Shown: positions 1-8,630, counted from the first letter of the stretch. The stretch: DNA of 64,000 bases from Achromobacter agilis (GCF_900496965.1 NZ_UFQB01000002.1:310001-374000); one strand, 5' to 3'. Translations and numbers: made by a program. Notes: a model not told the origin generated them from the sequence alone.

Positions 1-1197
1 GCCATCGGCCTCGTCTTCGAAAGGCAGCAGGCAGGCGACCGGGCCGAAGATCTCTTCCTGCGCGCACCGCATCCGGTTGTCGACATCGGCCAGCACCGTC
101 GGGCTCACAAAGTTTCCGCCCGCCAGGCTCGCGGGCAGGCCGCCGGGCCGGCCGGCGCCGCCCGCGAGAATGCGCGCGCCTTCCTGCTCGGCCAGGCGGA
201 TGTAGCCCGTGACCTTCTCCCAGTGCGGGCGCGAGATCATTGCGCCCACGTGGGTCTTTTCATCCGTGGGATCGCCCACGGCCAGGCGGCCCGCGCGCTC
301 CGCGAACCGGCGCACGAAGTCGTCGTAAAGGTTCCGCTGCACGAATATCCGCGAACCGGCCGTACAGCGTTCGCCGTTGAGCGAAAAAATGGTGAACAGC
401 GCCGCGTCCAGCGCCCGTTCGACGTCCGCGTCGTCGAAGATCAGCACCGGCGATTTTCCGCCCAGTTCCATCGAGTACTTCTTGACGCCGCCCGCGCTGG
501 CCAGGATCTTCTTGCCGGTGGCCGTGCCGCCGGTGAACGATATCGCGCGCACGCCGGGATGGCGCACCAGCGCATCGCCCGCCGTGGCGCCATAGCCCTG
601 CACCACATTCAGCACGCCCGCCGGAATGCCCGCCTCCAGGGCCAGCATGCCCAGCTGGTCGGCCGTCAGCGGCGACAGCTCGGACATTTTCAGCACGGCC
701 GTGTTGCCCAGCGCCAGGCACGGAGCGGTCTTCCAGGTGGCCGTCATGAAGGGCACATTCCACGGCGACACCAGCGCGCACACGCCCACGGGCTGGTACA
801 GCGTGTAGTTGAGCATCTGGTCGTCCACCGGATAGGTGTGGCCATTCATGCGCGTGCACACCTCGGCGAAGAAATTGAAGTTCTCGGAGGCGCGCGGAAT
901 CAGCTGCTTGCGCGTCTGCGAAATCGGCAGGCCGGTATCACGCGTTTCCAGCTCGGCCAGCATCGGCACGTTCTGGTCGATCAGCTCGCCCAGCCTGCGC
1001 ATCAGGCGGGCGCGTTCCTTCGCGGGCGTGCCAGCCCACTTGGGGAAGGCGTCGGCCGCGGCCGCGACGGCCGCATCGATTTCGGCCTGGCCGCCGGCGG
1101 CCACTTCTTCGATAGCCTCGCCCGTGGCCGGGTTGAAGGTAGTGAAGCGGTCCGGGCTGTCGACCTGCCTGCCGTTGATCCAGTGCTTGATGCTCAC
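1..1197 (-). CDS. hpaE: 5-carboxymethyl-2-hydroxymuconate semialdehyde dehydrogenase (3' end beyond window)
   Basis: NAD-dependent aldehyde dehydrogenase that oxidises the meta-cleavage product of homoprotocatechuate. The 399 codons in the window cover most of a family member of about 486 residues; the C-terminus lies beyond base 1. Visible: the N-terminal motif MSIKHWINGR, the substrate-fold motif SPWNVPF near 144-150, catalytic Glu243 in MELGGKSP and catalytic Cys277 in NGERCTAGS. The start is GTG at 1197, chosen because AAGGAG lies six bases upstream. It is divergent from hpaF-hpaG1 and shares a regulatory region with it. The assignment to HpaE rather than another aldehyde dehydrogenase rests on sequence character and on the hpa genes next door. 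Confidence 0.9.
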   Translation of the reverse strand, partial: MSIKHWINGRQVDSPDRFTTFNPATGEAIEEVAAGGQAEIDAAVAAAADAFPKWAGTPAKERARLMRRLGELIDQNVPMLAELETRDTGLPISQTRKQLIPRASENFNFFAEVCTRMNGHTYPVDDQMLNYTLYQPVGVCALVSPWNVPFMTATWKTAPCLALGNTAVLKMSELSPLTADQLGMLALEAGIPAGVLNVVQGYGATAGDALVRHPGVRAISFTGGTATGKKILASAGGVKKYSMELGGKSPVLIFDDADVERALDAALFTIFSLNGERCTAGSRIFVQRNLYDDFVRRFAERAGRLAVGDPTDEKTHVGAMISRPHWEKVTGYIRLAEQEGARILAGGAGRPGGLPASLAGGNFVSPTVLADVDNRMRCAQEEIFGPVACLLPFEDEADG

Positions 1198-1247
1198 GCG
1201 CAACTCCTTGGCCTTGGACTGCGCCGGAATGGCCAGCGCAAAAATAA

Positions 1248-1287
1248 TTAACACGTTAACATTATGCCGGCCGGAACGCCCTGTCAA
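1248..1287 (-). promoter_or_regulatory. hpaE promoter with TTAACACGTTAA operator
   Basis: Read on the minus strand there is TTGACA at 1287-1282 and CATAAT at 1266-1261, separated by 15 bases. Directly downstream, at 1248-1259, lies TTAACACGTTAA, whose arms TTAAC/GTTAA are perfectly inverted. A near copy lies at the opposite promoter (1355-1366). A site placed just after the -10 fits repression by an HpaR-type MarR protein, the usual hpa regulator; no such regulator gene is in the window. Confidence 0.6.
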
Positions 1288-1349
1288 CGGCGGGAAACCC
1301 CGAACGGGCGCCCCCTTCGCGCATTGTCGCTCCGGTTCTTTTTCATTAT

Positions 1350-1366
1350 TATAATTAACATGCTAA
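1350..1366 (+). promoter_or_regulatory. hpaF-hpaG1 promoter -10 with TTAACATGCTAA operator
   Basis: A perfect TATAAT at 1350-1355 is followed immediately by TTAACATGCTAA at 1355-1366, matching the site at 1248-1259 in 10 of 12 bases (shared pattern TTAACAYGYTAA). The geometry mirrors that of the hpaE promoter. No good -35 was found at the usual spacing. Likely the second operator of one repressor acting on both directions. Confidence 0.6.
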
Positions 1367-1386
1367 CTATTTTTACGGAGCAGGCC

Positions 1387-2433
1387 ATGCCCCATATCTG
1401 GATTGAGTATTCGGGCAATCTGGCCCTGGATACGCCGGCGCTGATGCAGACGGTGCAGAACGCCGCCGTCGGCGACGGCAGCCTGTTCCCGCTGGCGGGC
1501 GCGCGCACCCGCGCCATGCGCGTGGACGACTGCCTGATCGTCGACGGGCATCCGGACAACGCCTTCGTCCACGTGGTGCTGCGCATCGGCCACGGCCGCA
1601 ACGACGAACAGAAGGCCGCCCTGGGCACGCGCGTATTCCAGGCGCTGACCGCGGCGCTGGCGCCGCTGATGGCCTCGCGCCCCTTGGGCATTTCGATGCA
1701 GATCGAAGAGGCCGACCCGGTGCTCAACTACAAGCTCAACAACTACCGCGAATACCTCGCGGCGCGCGCCGCCGCCGCGATACCCATGCCGAGAACGGTG
1801 GTGGGCGTGGCGTTGAACACGCACGCGGCGCTGGCCGCGCTGGGCGACGCCGTGGATGCCGCTCCCTACAAGGGCGCTCCCAAGTCGCCCGTGCTCTACG
1901 TCAAGCCCGCCAACACCTATGCGCAGGATGGCGCCGCCATCATCTTGCCGGCCGACGTGGAGGAAGTGGAAGTGGGCGCCTGCCTGGGCGTGGTGTTCTC
2001 CCGCCGCGCCACCCGCGTCAGCGAAGCCGAGGCGCTGGACTACGTGGCGGGCTACCGCGTCGTCGCTGATCTGTCCGTCCCGCATGCCAGCTACTTCCGC
2101 CCCGCGCTCAAACAGCAATGCCGCGACGGCTTCTGCCCCATCGGCAAGGAATTCGCGCCCGCCGCCGCGGTCGCCAATCCCGACGCGCTGGATATCGAAG
2201 TCCGGATCGACGGCGACGTGGCGCAGCGCACCAGCACGGCCGGACTGATCCGGCCGGTGGCCCGCCTGATCGCCGACGTCACGCAGTTCATGAGCCTGGA
2301 GGCGGGCGACATTCTGCTGGTCGGCGCCCCTCCAGGCGCGCCGCGCGCGCGCGCCGGCCAGCGCTACGACATCCGCATCGCGCAGGTGGGCACGCTGGGC
2401 AACCCGCTGGCGGCCGGCCGCGCCGGCCTGTGA
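1387..2433 (+). CDS. hpaF-hpaG1: Fusion of 5-carboxymethyl-2-hydroxymuconate isomerase (HpaF) and N-terminal HpaG decarboxylase/isomerase domain
   Basis: One uninterrupted 348-residue frame joins two enzymes of the homoprotocatechuate pathway. Residues 1-127 are a CHM isomerase of the 4-oxalocrotonate tautomerase superfamily, with the catalytic Pro2 in MPHIWIEYSG. Residues about 136-348 are a fumarylacetoacetate-hydrolase-fold domain like the first half of E. coli HpaG; it shows PYKGAPKSP near 160 and QCRDGFCPIG near 244-253. The start ATG at 1387 follows ACGGAG and is fixed by the need for an N-terminal proline after Met. An upstream in-frame extension to 1264 is rejected for that reason. 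In E. coli, HpaF is separate and the two HpaG halves are fused, so this arrangement is unusual. Confidence 0.88.
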   Translation: MPHIWIEYSGNLALDTPALMQTVQNAAVGDGSLFPLAGARTRAMRVDDCLIVDGHPDNAFVHVVLRIGHGRNDEQKAALGTRVFQALTAALAPLMASRPLGISMQIEEADPVLNYKLNNYREYLAARAAAAIPMPRTVVGVALNTHAALAALGDAVDAAPYKGAPKSPVLYVKPANTYAQDGAAIILPADVEEVEVGACLGVVFSRRATRVSEAEALDYVAGYRVVADLSVPHASYFRPALKQQCRDGFCPIGKEFAPAAAVANPDALDIEVRIDGDVAQRTSTAGLIRPVARLIADVTQFMSLEAGDILLVGAPPGAPRARAGQRYDIRIAQVGTLGNPLAAGRAGL

Positions 2434-2449
2434 CCGAAGGAACCCCGCC

Positions 2450-3199
2450 ATGAAACATGCCCGCATTTCCCTGGACGGCGCCATCCATGCCGCGACCGAA
2501 GCCGGCCCCGGCCTCGTCCGGCTGGCCGATGGCCGCGAGCTGCCCGAAGACGCCGTAACGTGGCTGCCGCCGATCGAGCCGCGCACGACTTTCACGCTGG
2601 CCATCAACTACGCCGACCACGCGCGGGAACTGGCGTTCCAGGCGCCCGAAGAGCCGCTAGGCTTCCTGAAAGCCGCCAACACGTTCATCGGCCACCGCGC
2701 GCAAACCTTGCGCCCCGCCGACGTCGCCTTCATGCACTATGAATGCGAGCTGGCGGTGGTGATCGGCAAGACGGCGCGCAAGGTCAGCCGCAGCCAGGCC
2801 TACGGCCACGTGGCCGGCTACACGGTGGCCAACGACTATGCGCTGCGCGATTACCTCGAGAACTGGTACCGCCCCAACCTGCGCGTGAAAAGCCGCGACA
2901 CCTGCACGCCCCTCGGTCCGTGGCTGGTGGACCGGGACGACGTGCCGGACCCCATGAACCTCAACCTGCGCACCACCGTCAACGGCGTCCAGACGCAGTG
3001 CGGCAACACCCGCGACATGGTGTTCGACGTGCCCGCGCTGATCGAGTACTTCAGCAGCTTCATGACGCTGTCGCCCGGCGACCTGATCCTGACAGGCACG
3101 CCCGACGGCATCGTCAACGTCCAGCCCGGCGACGAAGTCGTGACCGAAATCGAAGGCATCGGCCGGCTGGTCAATACGCTGGTCCCCTTCCCGACTTGA
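2450..3199 (+). CDS. hpaG2: HpaG2: 2-hydroxyhepta-2,4-diene-1,7-dioate isomerase / 5-carboxymethyl-2-oxo-hex-3-ene-1,6-dioate decarboxylase subunit
   Basis: A 249-residue fumarylacetoacetate hydrolase family protein that matches the C-terminal half of E. coli HpaG. It carries the metal-binding segment [10 protein letters not shown] near 99-108, then [17 protein letters not shown] and a GTPDGI loop near the end. It begins 16 bases after the hpaF-hpaG1 stop, so it is co-transcribed. Together with the HpaG1 domain it should carry out the decarboxylation and isomerisation steps of homoprotocatechuate breakdown in the cytoplasm. Confidence 0.9.
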   Translation: MKHARISLDGAIHAATEAGPGLVRLADGRELPEDAVTWLPPIEPRTTFTLAINYADHARELAFQAPEEPLGFLKAANTFIGHRAQTLRPADVAFMHYECELAVVIGKTARKVSRSQAYGHVAGYTVANDYALRDYLENWYRPNLRVKSRDTCTPLGPWLVDRDDVPDPMNLNLRTTVNGVQTQCGNTRDMVFDVPALIEYFSSFMTLSPGDLILTGTPDGIVNVQPGDEVVTEIEGIGRLVNTLVPFPT

Positions 3200-3222
3200 A
3201 TTCGCCCCTACCAGGAACCCAC

Positions 3223-4026
3223 ATGCTGGACACCCATACCGTGCGCGCCATCGCCGCGCGCCTGCATGACGCCGAACGCACCCGCCGCCAGATCCGCCAG
3301 GTCTCGCTCGAGCACCCCGATATGAATATCGCCGACGCCTACGCCATCCAGCGCGCCTGGATGGACATCAAGCTGGCCGAAGGACGCGTCAAGCGCGGGC
3401 ACAAGATCGGGCTGACCTCGCGCGCCATGCAGCAGGCCTCGCAGATCGAAGAACCCGATTTCGGCATGCTGCTGGACGACATGTTCTTCGACGACGGCGC
3501 CGACATACCCGCCAGCCGCTTCATCCTGCCGCGGCTGGAGGTCGAGCTGGCCTTTGTGCTGGGCAAGCGCCTGCAAGGCCCCGACGTCACGCTGTTCCAG
3601 GTGTACGACGCGGTCGACTACGTGATCCCGGCGCTGGAAATCATCGACGCGCGCTCGCACGGCATCGACCCCGACTCCAAGCGCCCCCGCAAGGTGTTCG
3701 ACACCATCGCCGACAACGCGGCCAACGCGGGCGTGGTGATGGGCGGACGGCCCGTGAAGATCGGCGAACTGGACCTGCGCTGGATCGGCGCGATCCTGTC
3801 GCGCAACGCCGTCATCGAGGAAACGGGCGTGGCCGCCGGCGTCTTGAACCATCCCGCCAATGGCGTAGTATGGCTGGCTAACAAGCTGGCCGCGCACGAT
3901 ACGGCGCTGGAGGCGGGCGAGATCGTCCTGTCGGGTTCCTTCACCCGGCCGGTGGCCGCCCGCCCTGGCGATACCTTCAACGTCGACTACGGCGTGCTCG
4001 GCTCCGTCAACTGCCACTTCATTTGA
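3223..4026 (+). CDS. hpaH: 2-oxo-hept-4-ene-1,7-dioate hydratase
   Basis: A 267-residue hydratase of the MhpD/HpaH family (FAH-like fold). It adds water to 2-oxohept-4-ene-1,7-dioate to give the substrate of HpaI. Family features include [15 protein letters not shown] near 50-64, a [12 protein letters not shown] metal-site segment near 105-116 and a C-terminal GSFTRPV. The start ATG at 3223 is the first in-frame one after the hpaG2 stop. The gene's TGA lies 14 bases before the preferred hpaI start, consistent with one operon. Confidence 0.92.
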   Translation: MLDTHTVRAIAARLHDAERTRRQIRQVSLEHPDMNIADAYAIQRAWMDIKLAEGRVKRGHKIGLTSRAMQQASQIEEPDFGMLLDDMFFDDGADIPASRFILPRLEVELAFVLGKRLQGPDVTLFQVYDAVDYVIPALEIIDARSHGIDPDSKRPRKVFDTIADNAANAGVVMGGRPVKIGELDLRWIGAILSRNAVIEETGVAAGVLNHPANGVVWLANKLAAHDTALEAGEIVLSGSFTRPVAARPGDTFNVDYGVLGSVNCHFI

Positions 4027-4040
4027 GCGATACGCCGTCC

Positions 4041-4841
4041 ATGGACATTTTGACCAACACTTTCAAGCGCGCCCTGCAAGACGGAAAGCCCCAGATCGGC
4101 CTGTGGGCCGGCCTGTGCAGCGCCTATTCCATCGAGATCGTCGCGGGCGCCGGCTTCGACTGGCTGGTAATCGACGGCGAGCACTCGCCCAATACCCTGC
4201 AGACCACGCTGGCGCAGCTGCAATCGATGGCCGCCTACCCCACGGCCCCGGTGGTGCGCCCCGCCTGGAACGATGCCGTCCTGATCAAGCAGATCCTGGA
4301 CGCGGGCGCGCAGACGATACTGGTCCCCATGGTGCAGTCCGCCGAGGAAGCCGAGGCCGCCGTCGCCGCGGTGCGCTATCCGCCGCAGGGCATCCGCGGC
4401 GTGGGCAGCGCGCTGGCCCGCTCGTCGCGCTGGAACCGCATCCCCGATTACCTGCAGCGCGCCAACGATGAGATGTGCGTGCTGGTGCAGATCGAAACCC
4501 CGCGCAGCGTCGAGGCGCTGGAAGAGATCCTGGCGGTGGACGGCGTGGACGGCGCCTTCATCGGGCCGGCCGACCTGTCGGCCAGCATGGGATACCTGGG
4601 CCAGCCGGACCACCCGGAAGTCACCAAGGCGATCGATGACGTCATCAAACGCATCGTGCGCTCCGGCAAGGCGGCCGGCATCCTGCACAGCGGCATCGAG
4701 CAGGCCCGGCACTATCTGTCGCTGGGCGCCACCTTCGTCGCCGTAGGCGTCGACGCCATCCTGCTGGCGCGCGCGGCCGAACAGCTGGCGAGCCAGTTCA
4801 AGACCGTCGCCGCGCCCGCGGCCTCCAAGGGCCCCTACTGA
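4041..4841 (+). CDS. hpaI: 4-hydroxy-2-oxoheptanedioate aldolase
   Basis: A class II, metal-dependent aldolase of 266 residues that cleaves 4-hydroxy-2-oxoheptanedioate to pyruvate and succinate semialdehyde, the last step of the pathway. The protein closely follows the HpaI family: [23 protein letters not shown] (active-site His), [19 protein letters not shown], and the metal-binding Glu and Asp in QIETPR and [12 protein letters not shown]. The start at 4041 (MDILTNTF) gives the family length. A TTG at 4023 overlapping the hpaH stop would add six residues and cannot be excluded. It is the last gene of the rightward hpa operon. Confidence 0.93.
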   Translation: MDILTNTFKRALQDGKPQIGLWAGLCSAYSIEIVAGAGFDWLVIDGEHSPNTLQTTLAQLQSMAAYPTAPVVRPAWNDAVLIKQILDAGAQTILVPMVQSAEEAEAAVAAVRYPPQGIRGVGSALARSSRWNRIPDYLQRANDEMCVLVQIETPRSVEALEEILAVDGVDGAFIGPADLSASMGYLGQPDHPEVTKAIDDVIKRIVRSGKAAGILHSGIEQARHYLSLGATFVAVGVDAILLARAAEQLASQFKTVAAPAASKGPY

Positions 4842-4856
4842 GCGCCGCGCGGCGCT
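4841..4856. terminator. Palindrome between convergent hpaI and hydrolase genes
   Basis: AGCGCCGCGCGGCGCT is a perfect 16-base palindrome spanning the end of hpaI and touching the stop codon of the convergent hydrolase gene. It could fold in transcripts from either side. It has no T-tract, so intrinsic termination is only a possibility. Confidence 0.35.
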
Positions 4857-5604
4857 AGGCCGCGCCAAGAAATGCCCGCAGGGCCGCATTGAACAGCGAC
4901 GGGCATTCCAGGTGCGCGGCGTGTCCGCTGTCCGGCAGGACGCACAGGCTGCCCTGGGCCAGCGCTGCCCGCAGGGCCAGCGCCGAAGCCAGCGGATGGC
5001 TGCGTTCGTGCTCGCCCAGGATCACCAGTGCCGGCGCTTGGGCCAGGCGCAGGCGCCGGCTGAAATCCACGCCCTGCGCGGCCTCGATCATCGACGCCGC
5101 GCCTGCCGCGCTCATGGACGCGCCATCCTCCAGGCACGCGGCGAAAGCCGGATGCCGTTCTCCTTCCCTGAACCAGGTCGCCAGCACGCGCCGGGCCGTG
5201 GCCCGCGGACCGTCTTCGCGCAGGCGCGCGTGGGTCTGCCCGATAGGCTCGAAGCGCGCGGCGGGGTCGACCCGCAACCCCGATCCGTACAGCACCGCGC
5301 GCCCGATCCGCGCCGGCGCGTCGCAGAGCAGCTGCTGCGCGACGAAGCCGCTGAACGAATGCCCCAGCACGTCGAAACTCGCAATGCCCAGTTCATCGGC
5401 CAACGCGAGTAGCGCCCGCGCGTAAGCGGACAACCCCTGTAGCGGCTGCGCCGCCGCGGCGCGCCCGAAGCCGGGCCAGTCCGGCGCGATCACGTCGCGC
5501 GTGCCGGCCAGCTCCACCATCAATTCCCGCCAGATCGCGGACGACGAGCAAAAGCCATGCAGCAGGAACAGCGGGCGGCCCGAGCCCCGGCGTTCGAATT
5601 CCAT
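4855..5604 (-). CDS. Alpha/beta hydrolase
   Basis: A 249-residue alpha/beta-hydrolase fold protein. It shows the oxyanion segment LLHGFCSS near 14-21, the nucleophile Ser83 in GHSFSG and a C-terminal catalytic His in DSGHAAHLE. The nucleophile elbow reads G-H-S-F-S-G, so the fifth position is Ser rather than the usual Gly. No signal peptide is seen, so it is probably cytoplasmic. It is the third gene of a leftward unit (MBL hydrolase, Bug protein, this gene), starting ten bases after the Bug gene. A role in hydrolysing an ester or a ring-cleavage product is plausible, but the substrate is unknown. Confidence 0.85.
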   Translation of the reverse strand: MEFERRGSGRPLFLLHGFCSSSAIWRELMVELAGTRDVIAPDWPGFGRAAAAQPLQGLSAYARALLALADELGIASFDVLGHSFSGFVAQQLLCDAPARIGRAVLYGSGLRVDPAARFEPIGQTHARLREDGPRATARRVLATWFREGERHPAFAACLEDGASMSAAGAASMIEAAQGVDFSRRLRLAQAPALVILGEHERSHPLASALALRAALAQGSLCVLPDSGHAAHLECPSLFNAALRAFLGAA

Positions 5605-5613
5605 GGCGCCTCC

Positions 5614-6591
5614 TCAATTGTCCAGGACCACGCCGGACTCGCGCACCACGGCCTGCCACTGACGGGCTTCGTTGCGCCATTCCTCGGCGAACGACGCCGG
5701 AGAGTCCCGTCCGGGCACAAAGCCGTTGGCAAGATAGGCCTGGCGCACCTCGGGCAGTTCCAGCACCTCGTGCAAGGCGCCGGCGAAGCGCGCAATGCGG
5801 TCGGCCGGCGTGCCCTTGGGCGCGGCAAACCCCCACCAATTGCCCTGCACCACGTCCGGCATGCCGGCCTCGGCGGCGGTGGGCACGCCGGGCAGCCCGG
5901 CGAAGCGCTGGGGAGCCGCCACCGCCAGCGCCCGAACCTTGCCCTGCGGCATGTAGGCGGCCGCGATGCTGTAGCCCCCGATGTACATCTGGATCTCGTT
6001 CGCCAGCAGGGCCTGCACGCCCGGCGTCGAACCGCGGTAGGCGATGTGGGTCATGCCCGCGCCCATCATCTTGGACAAGCGGTAGGCCGACAGATGGGGC
6101 GTGGTGCCCATGCCCGGCGAACCGTAGTTCAACTTGCCCTTTTGCGCGCGCGCATACTGCTCGAACTGCGCGTAGTCCGCGGCCGGGACCAGCGAACCGA
6201 CGTAGACGAAGGCCGGCACGTCCGCCAGCTTGCCCACGGGCTCCAGGTCCGCCAGGGGATCGAAGCCCAGCTTCCGGTACAGGAACTGGTTGATGACGAA
6301 ATTGTTGGTCGCGCCCAGCACCAGCGTGTAGCCGTCCGGCTTCGCGCGCGCCACTTCCTGCGCGCCGATATTGCCGCCGGCGCCGGTCTTGTAATCCACC
6401 ACCACGGGCTGGCCCAGGCGTTTCTCCAGCAGCGGCTGGATCTGCCGCATGGCGACGTCGCCCGCCGCGCCCGGCGCGTACGGCAGCACGATGCGGATGG
6501 GATGATCGGGATACTGCGCCCGGGCGGCCGGCGGCAAGGCCGCCGCGCCCAAGGCAAGCAAAACGGATACGGCGCAAGTCCGGTACGTCAT
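5614..6591 (-). CDS. Bug/TctC-family tripartite tricarboxylate transporter binding protein
   Basis: A 325-residue periplasmic solute-binding protein. A signal peptide is visible (hydrophobic residues about 8-24, cleavage near ARA-QYPDHPI). The mature N-terminus YPDHPIRIVLPYAPG, the GAGGNIGAQEVARAKPDGYT segment and GSPGMGTTPHLSA are typical of the Bug family. No TctA/TctB membrane partners are nearby, as is common for the many orphan Bug proteins of Bordetella relatives. It lies between the MBL hydrolase and the alpha/beta hydrolase, so it may capture the substrate those enzymes act on. Confidence 0.92.
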   Translation of the reverse strand: MTYRTCAVSVLLALGAAALPPAARAQYPDHPIRIVLPYAPGAAGDVAMRQIQPLLEKRLGQPVVVDYKTGAGGNIGAQEVARAKPDGYTLVLGATNNFVINQFLYRKLGFDPLADLEPVGKLADVPAFVYVGSLVPAADYAQFEQYARAQKGKLNYGSPGMGTTPHLSAYRLSKMMGAGMTHIAYRGSTPGVQALLANEIQMYIGGYSIAAAYMPQGKVRALAVAAPQRFAGLPGVPTAAEAGMPDVVQGNWWGFAAPKGTPADRIARFAGALHEVLELPEVRQAYLANGFVPGRDSPASFAEEWRNEARQWQAVVRESGVVLDN

Positions 6592-6607
6592 GGTGTTCTC
6601 CCTGGCC

Positions 6608-6646
6608 GGCGGGCTGCGCCCGCCGCATGCCGGCCCGAAGGCCGGC
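6608..6646. repeat. Two adjacent GC-rich hairpins between MBL and Bug genes
   Basis: GGCGGGC/GCCCGCC (6608-6614, 6618-6624) and GCCGGCC/GGCCGGC (6629-6635, 6640-6646) form two perfect seven-base stems in the 73-base gap. Neither is followed by a T-tract on the minus strand. They may stabilise or segment the transcript rather than end it. Confidence 0.4.
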
Positions 6647-6664
6647 CCTTGTTCCCTGCGTGGG

Positions 6665-7558
6665 CTAGAGGTCGATGCGCATCAGGTCGTGGGCCAGCCG
6701 CAGCGGGCCGCAGTAGTGCTTGCGGATGTCGGCCACGATCTCGTCCATCAGGTGCGGGCCCATCAGGTCCACCGGCAGGTGCTTGGCCGCGGCGCGCTTG
6801 AGCACGGGGCTGGTGGAATCGAAATGCCCGAAGTGCGTGGCCACCAGGCTCTTCACATTGGCCTCGCGCGCGATCTTGCCGAGATCGGTCGGGCTGGTGT
6901 GCGCATACGTGCCCACGCCGGTCTTGGCGCGATGGGCGATGAACGACTCGGGAAACGTGCATTCGTGGATCAGCAGGTCCGCATCCTGCGCCAGGCGCAC
7001 CATGGCCTCGCACGGCGCGGTGTCGCCGCTGAACGCGATGACCTTGCCTTCCGCCTCCACGCGCACGCCGAAGCATTCACAGACCTCGCGCGGGATGTGC
7101 TCGACCCAATCCACCGAAATGCGGACCTTGCCGTCCTCGAAGACAACGCCCGGGCTGACTTCACGCACCTCGGGCCGCGCGGCCTCGATATTGGCCTGGC
7201 GCACCGGATAGGCGCTGCGCGCCCGGAAGTCGGTCTGGTACGCGCCGTTCTCGAACAGGTGGTCGACAAAGTGGCGCGTGCCTTTCGGCCCCAACACCAG
7301 CGGCGCGCCCTGCTTGTTCAGCATCCAGCTGGAGATCACGAAATAGGGGTAGTCGCAGATATGGTCGTGGTGCAGATGCGTCAGGAACACAAAGCCGACC
7401 TTCGCGGGGTCGACATTGGCGCGCACCATCTGGCGCGTGGCGCCCTCGCCGCAATCGAACAGATAGTGCGTATCGTCATCCAGCGTCAGCAGGATGGCGG
7501 ACTGGCCCCGGTCGGGATCGGGCAGCGCGGCGCCGGTGCCCAGCATCGTGATCTTCAT
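6665..7558 (-). CDS. MBL-fold metallo-hydrolase (RNase Z-like group)
   Basis: A 297-residue metallo-beta-lactamase-fold hydrolase. The metal-binding signature HLHHDH is at 61-66 after LLFD-like strand segments. Further ligands sit in FSGDTAPCE and ATHFGHF. The N-terminus MKITMLGTGAALPDP is typical of the RNase Z/arylsulfatase-like branch. The length is near that of RNase Z, but the position in a catabolic operon (followed by Bug and alpha/beta hydrolase genes, divergent from a LysR gene) argues for a small-molecule hydrolase. The substrate cannot be told from the sequence. Confidence 0.85.
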   Translation of the reverse strand: MKITMLGTGAALPDPDRGQSAILLTLDDDTHYLFDCGEGATRQMVRANVDPAKVGFVFLTHLHHDHICDYPYFVISSWMLNKQGAPLVLGPKGTRHFVDHLFENGAYQTDFRARSAYPVRQANIEAARPEVREVSPGVVFEDGKVRISVDWVEHIPREVCECFGVRVEAEGKVIAFSGDTAPCEAMVRLAQDADLLIHECTFPESFIAHRAKTGVGTYAHTSPTDLGKIAREANVKSLVATHFGHFDSTSPVLKRAAAKHLPVDLMGPHLMDEIVADIRKHYCGPLRLAHDLMRIDL

Positions 7559-7620
7559 GGTTTCCCCTTTTTCGCAGCACGGTTGAACTGCGATCCAGTA
7601 TAGGTACGGGGTGCATACAA

Positions 7621-7637
7621 TCTAATCAATTATTAGA
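7621..7637. promoter_or_regulatory. Inverted repeat TCTAAT-N5-ATTAGA between MBL operon and LysR gene
   Basis: TCTAATCAATTATTAGA has perfect six-base arms and contains the T-N11-A pattern usual for LysR sites. It lies 34 bases upstream of the LysR gene and 63 bases upstream of the MBL gene. A second short palindrome, CCAATTGG, follows at 7650-7657. Probably the binding site of the adjacent LysR protein. Confidence 0.6.
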
Positions 7638-7670
7638 ATGCTGTGATAACCAATTGGAATTGGAAGAATC

Positions 7671-8624
7671 ATGCCATCGACGCCGCGGATTCCCGAACTT
7701 CGCCACATCGGCGGCCGCCTGCGCATGCGCCATCTCGACCTGCTGCGGGCGCTGTATGCGCAGGGCAGCGTGCACAAGGCCGCCGCCGAGCTCGGCATGA
7801 CGCAGCCCGCCGCCAGCAAGCAGCTGCTCGAACTGGAAGACATGTTCGGCGTGCCGCTGTTCCAACGCACGCGCCGGGGCATCACGCCCACCGGCTTCGG
7901 GCACGCGCTGGCGCGCAAGGCGGACGTGCTCTGGTCCGACCTGTCCGGCGCCCGCAACGAGATCGCCGCCCTGGCCGCGGGCGCCAGCGGGCGGATCCGC
8001 GTCGGCGTGCAGCAGGTGGCGCTGCCCGTCCTGGTGCCGCGGGCCCTGCAGCGCTTACGCGCCGATCATGCGGGCGTCACTGTCATGCTGCAGGAAGGCG
8101 CGCACGACATGCTCCTGGCGGGCCTGGCGCGCGGCGAATTCGATTGCGTGCTGGGGCGCCTGATGCTGGACGCGACGCAACCCGTGTTCCGCACCGAAGT
8201 GCTGTACGAAGAGCCGATATGCGTGGTGGCGCGCATCGGCCATCCGCTGGCGCAATCCTCGCGCATCACTGCCGCCGCGCTCGCGCGGCAGGACTGGATC
8301 CTGCCGCCGCCGCAGGCGCCGCTGCGCCAGCGCATCGACGCCTACTTCGCCGAACAGGGCCTGACGCTGCGCGCCCCCATGGCCGAATCGGTATCGCTGC
8401 TAGCCAACGAGGTGCTGCTGCGCAGCAGCGATCTGCTGTCGGCGATGCCGCGCGCGGTGGCGCAGCACTATGCCGCCATGGGCGTGCTGGCCGTTCTGAG
8501 GTTCCGCCCGGACTGGACCTTGCCGCCGGTCGGCGTGGTCCAGCGGGCGCAGGTCGACGCCGCGCCGGCGCTGCAGCGCTTCCTGGACGCGTTGCGCCTG
8601 GAGGCCGGCGCGCTGGGCGCATGA
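7671..8624 (+). CDS. LysR-family transcriptional regulator
   Basis: A 317-residue LysR protein. The winged helix-turn-helix spans about residues 17-76 (LRMRHLDLLRALYAQGSVHKAA, then TQPAASKQLLELE). The effector-binding domain follows from about residue 100 (GRIRVGVQQVALPVLVPRAL). It is divergent from the MBL/Bug/hydrolase operon with a palindrome in the shared 112-base gap, so it most likely controls that operon. The ligand is unknown. Confidence 0.93.
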   Translation: MPSTPRIPELRHIGGRLRMRHLDLLRALYAQGSVHKAAAELGMTQPAASKQLLELEDMFGVPLFQRTRRGITPTGFGHALARKADVLWSDLSGARNEIAALAAGASGRIRVGVQQVALPVLVPRALQRLRADHAGVTVMLQEGAHDMLLAGLARGEFDCVLGRLMLDATQPVFRTEVLYEEPICVVARIGHPLAQSSRITAAALARQDWILPPPQAPLRQRIDAYFAEQGLTLRAPMAESVSLLANEVLLRSSDLLSAMPRAVAQHYAAMGVLAVLRFRPDWTLPPVGVVQRAQVDAAPALQRFLDALRLEAGALGA

Positions 8625-8630
8625 TGGCCC

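Noticed and set aside
4023-4841. TTG start for hpaI overlapping the hpaH stop
   Set aside because: It is possible but adds six residues not seen in the family; ATG 4041 gives the family N-terminus.
6608-6646. Hairpins between MBL and Bug genes as a transcription terminator
   Set aside because: There is no T-tract on the minus strand and the genes are in one direction; kept only as a repeat.
7650-7663. CCAATTGGAATTGG as a separate operator
   Set aside because: It is short and AT-rich; the adjacent TCTAAT-N5-ATTAGA repeat explains regulation better.
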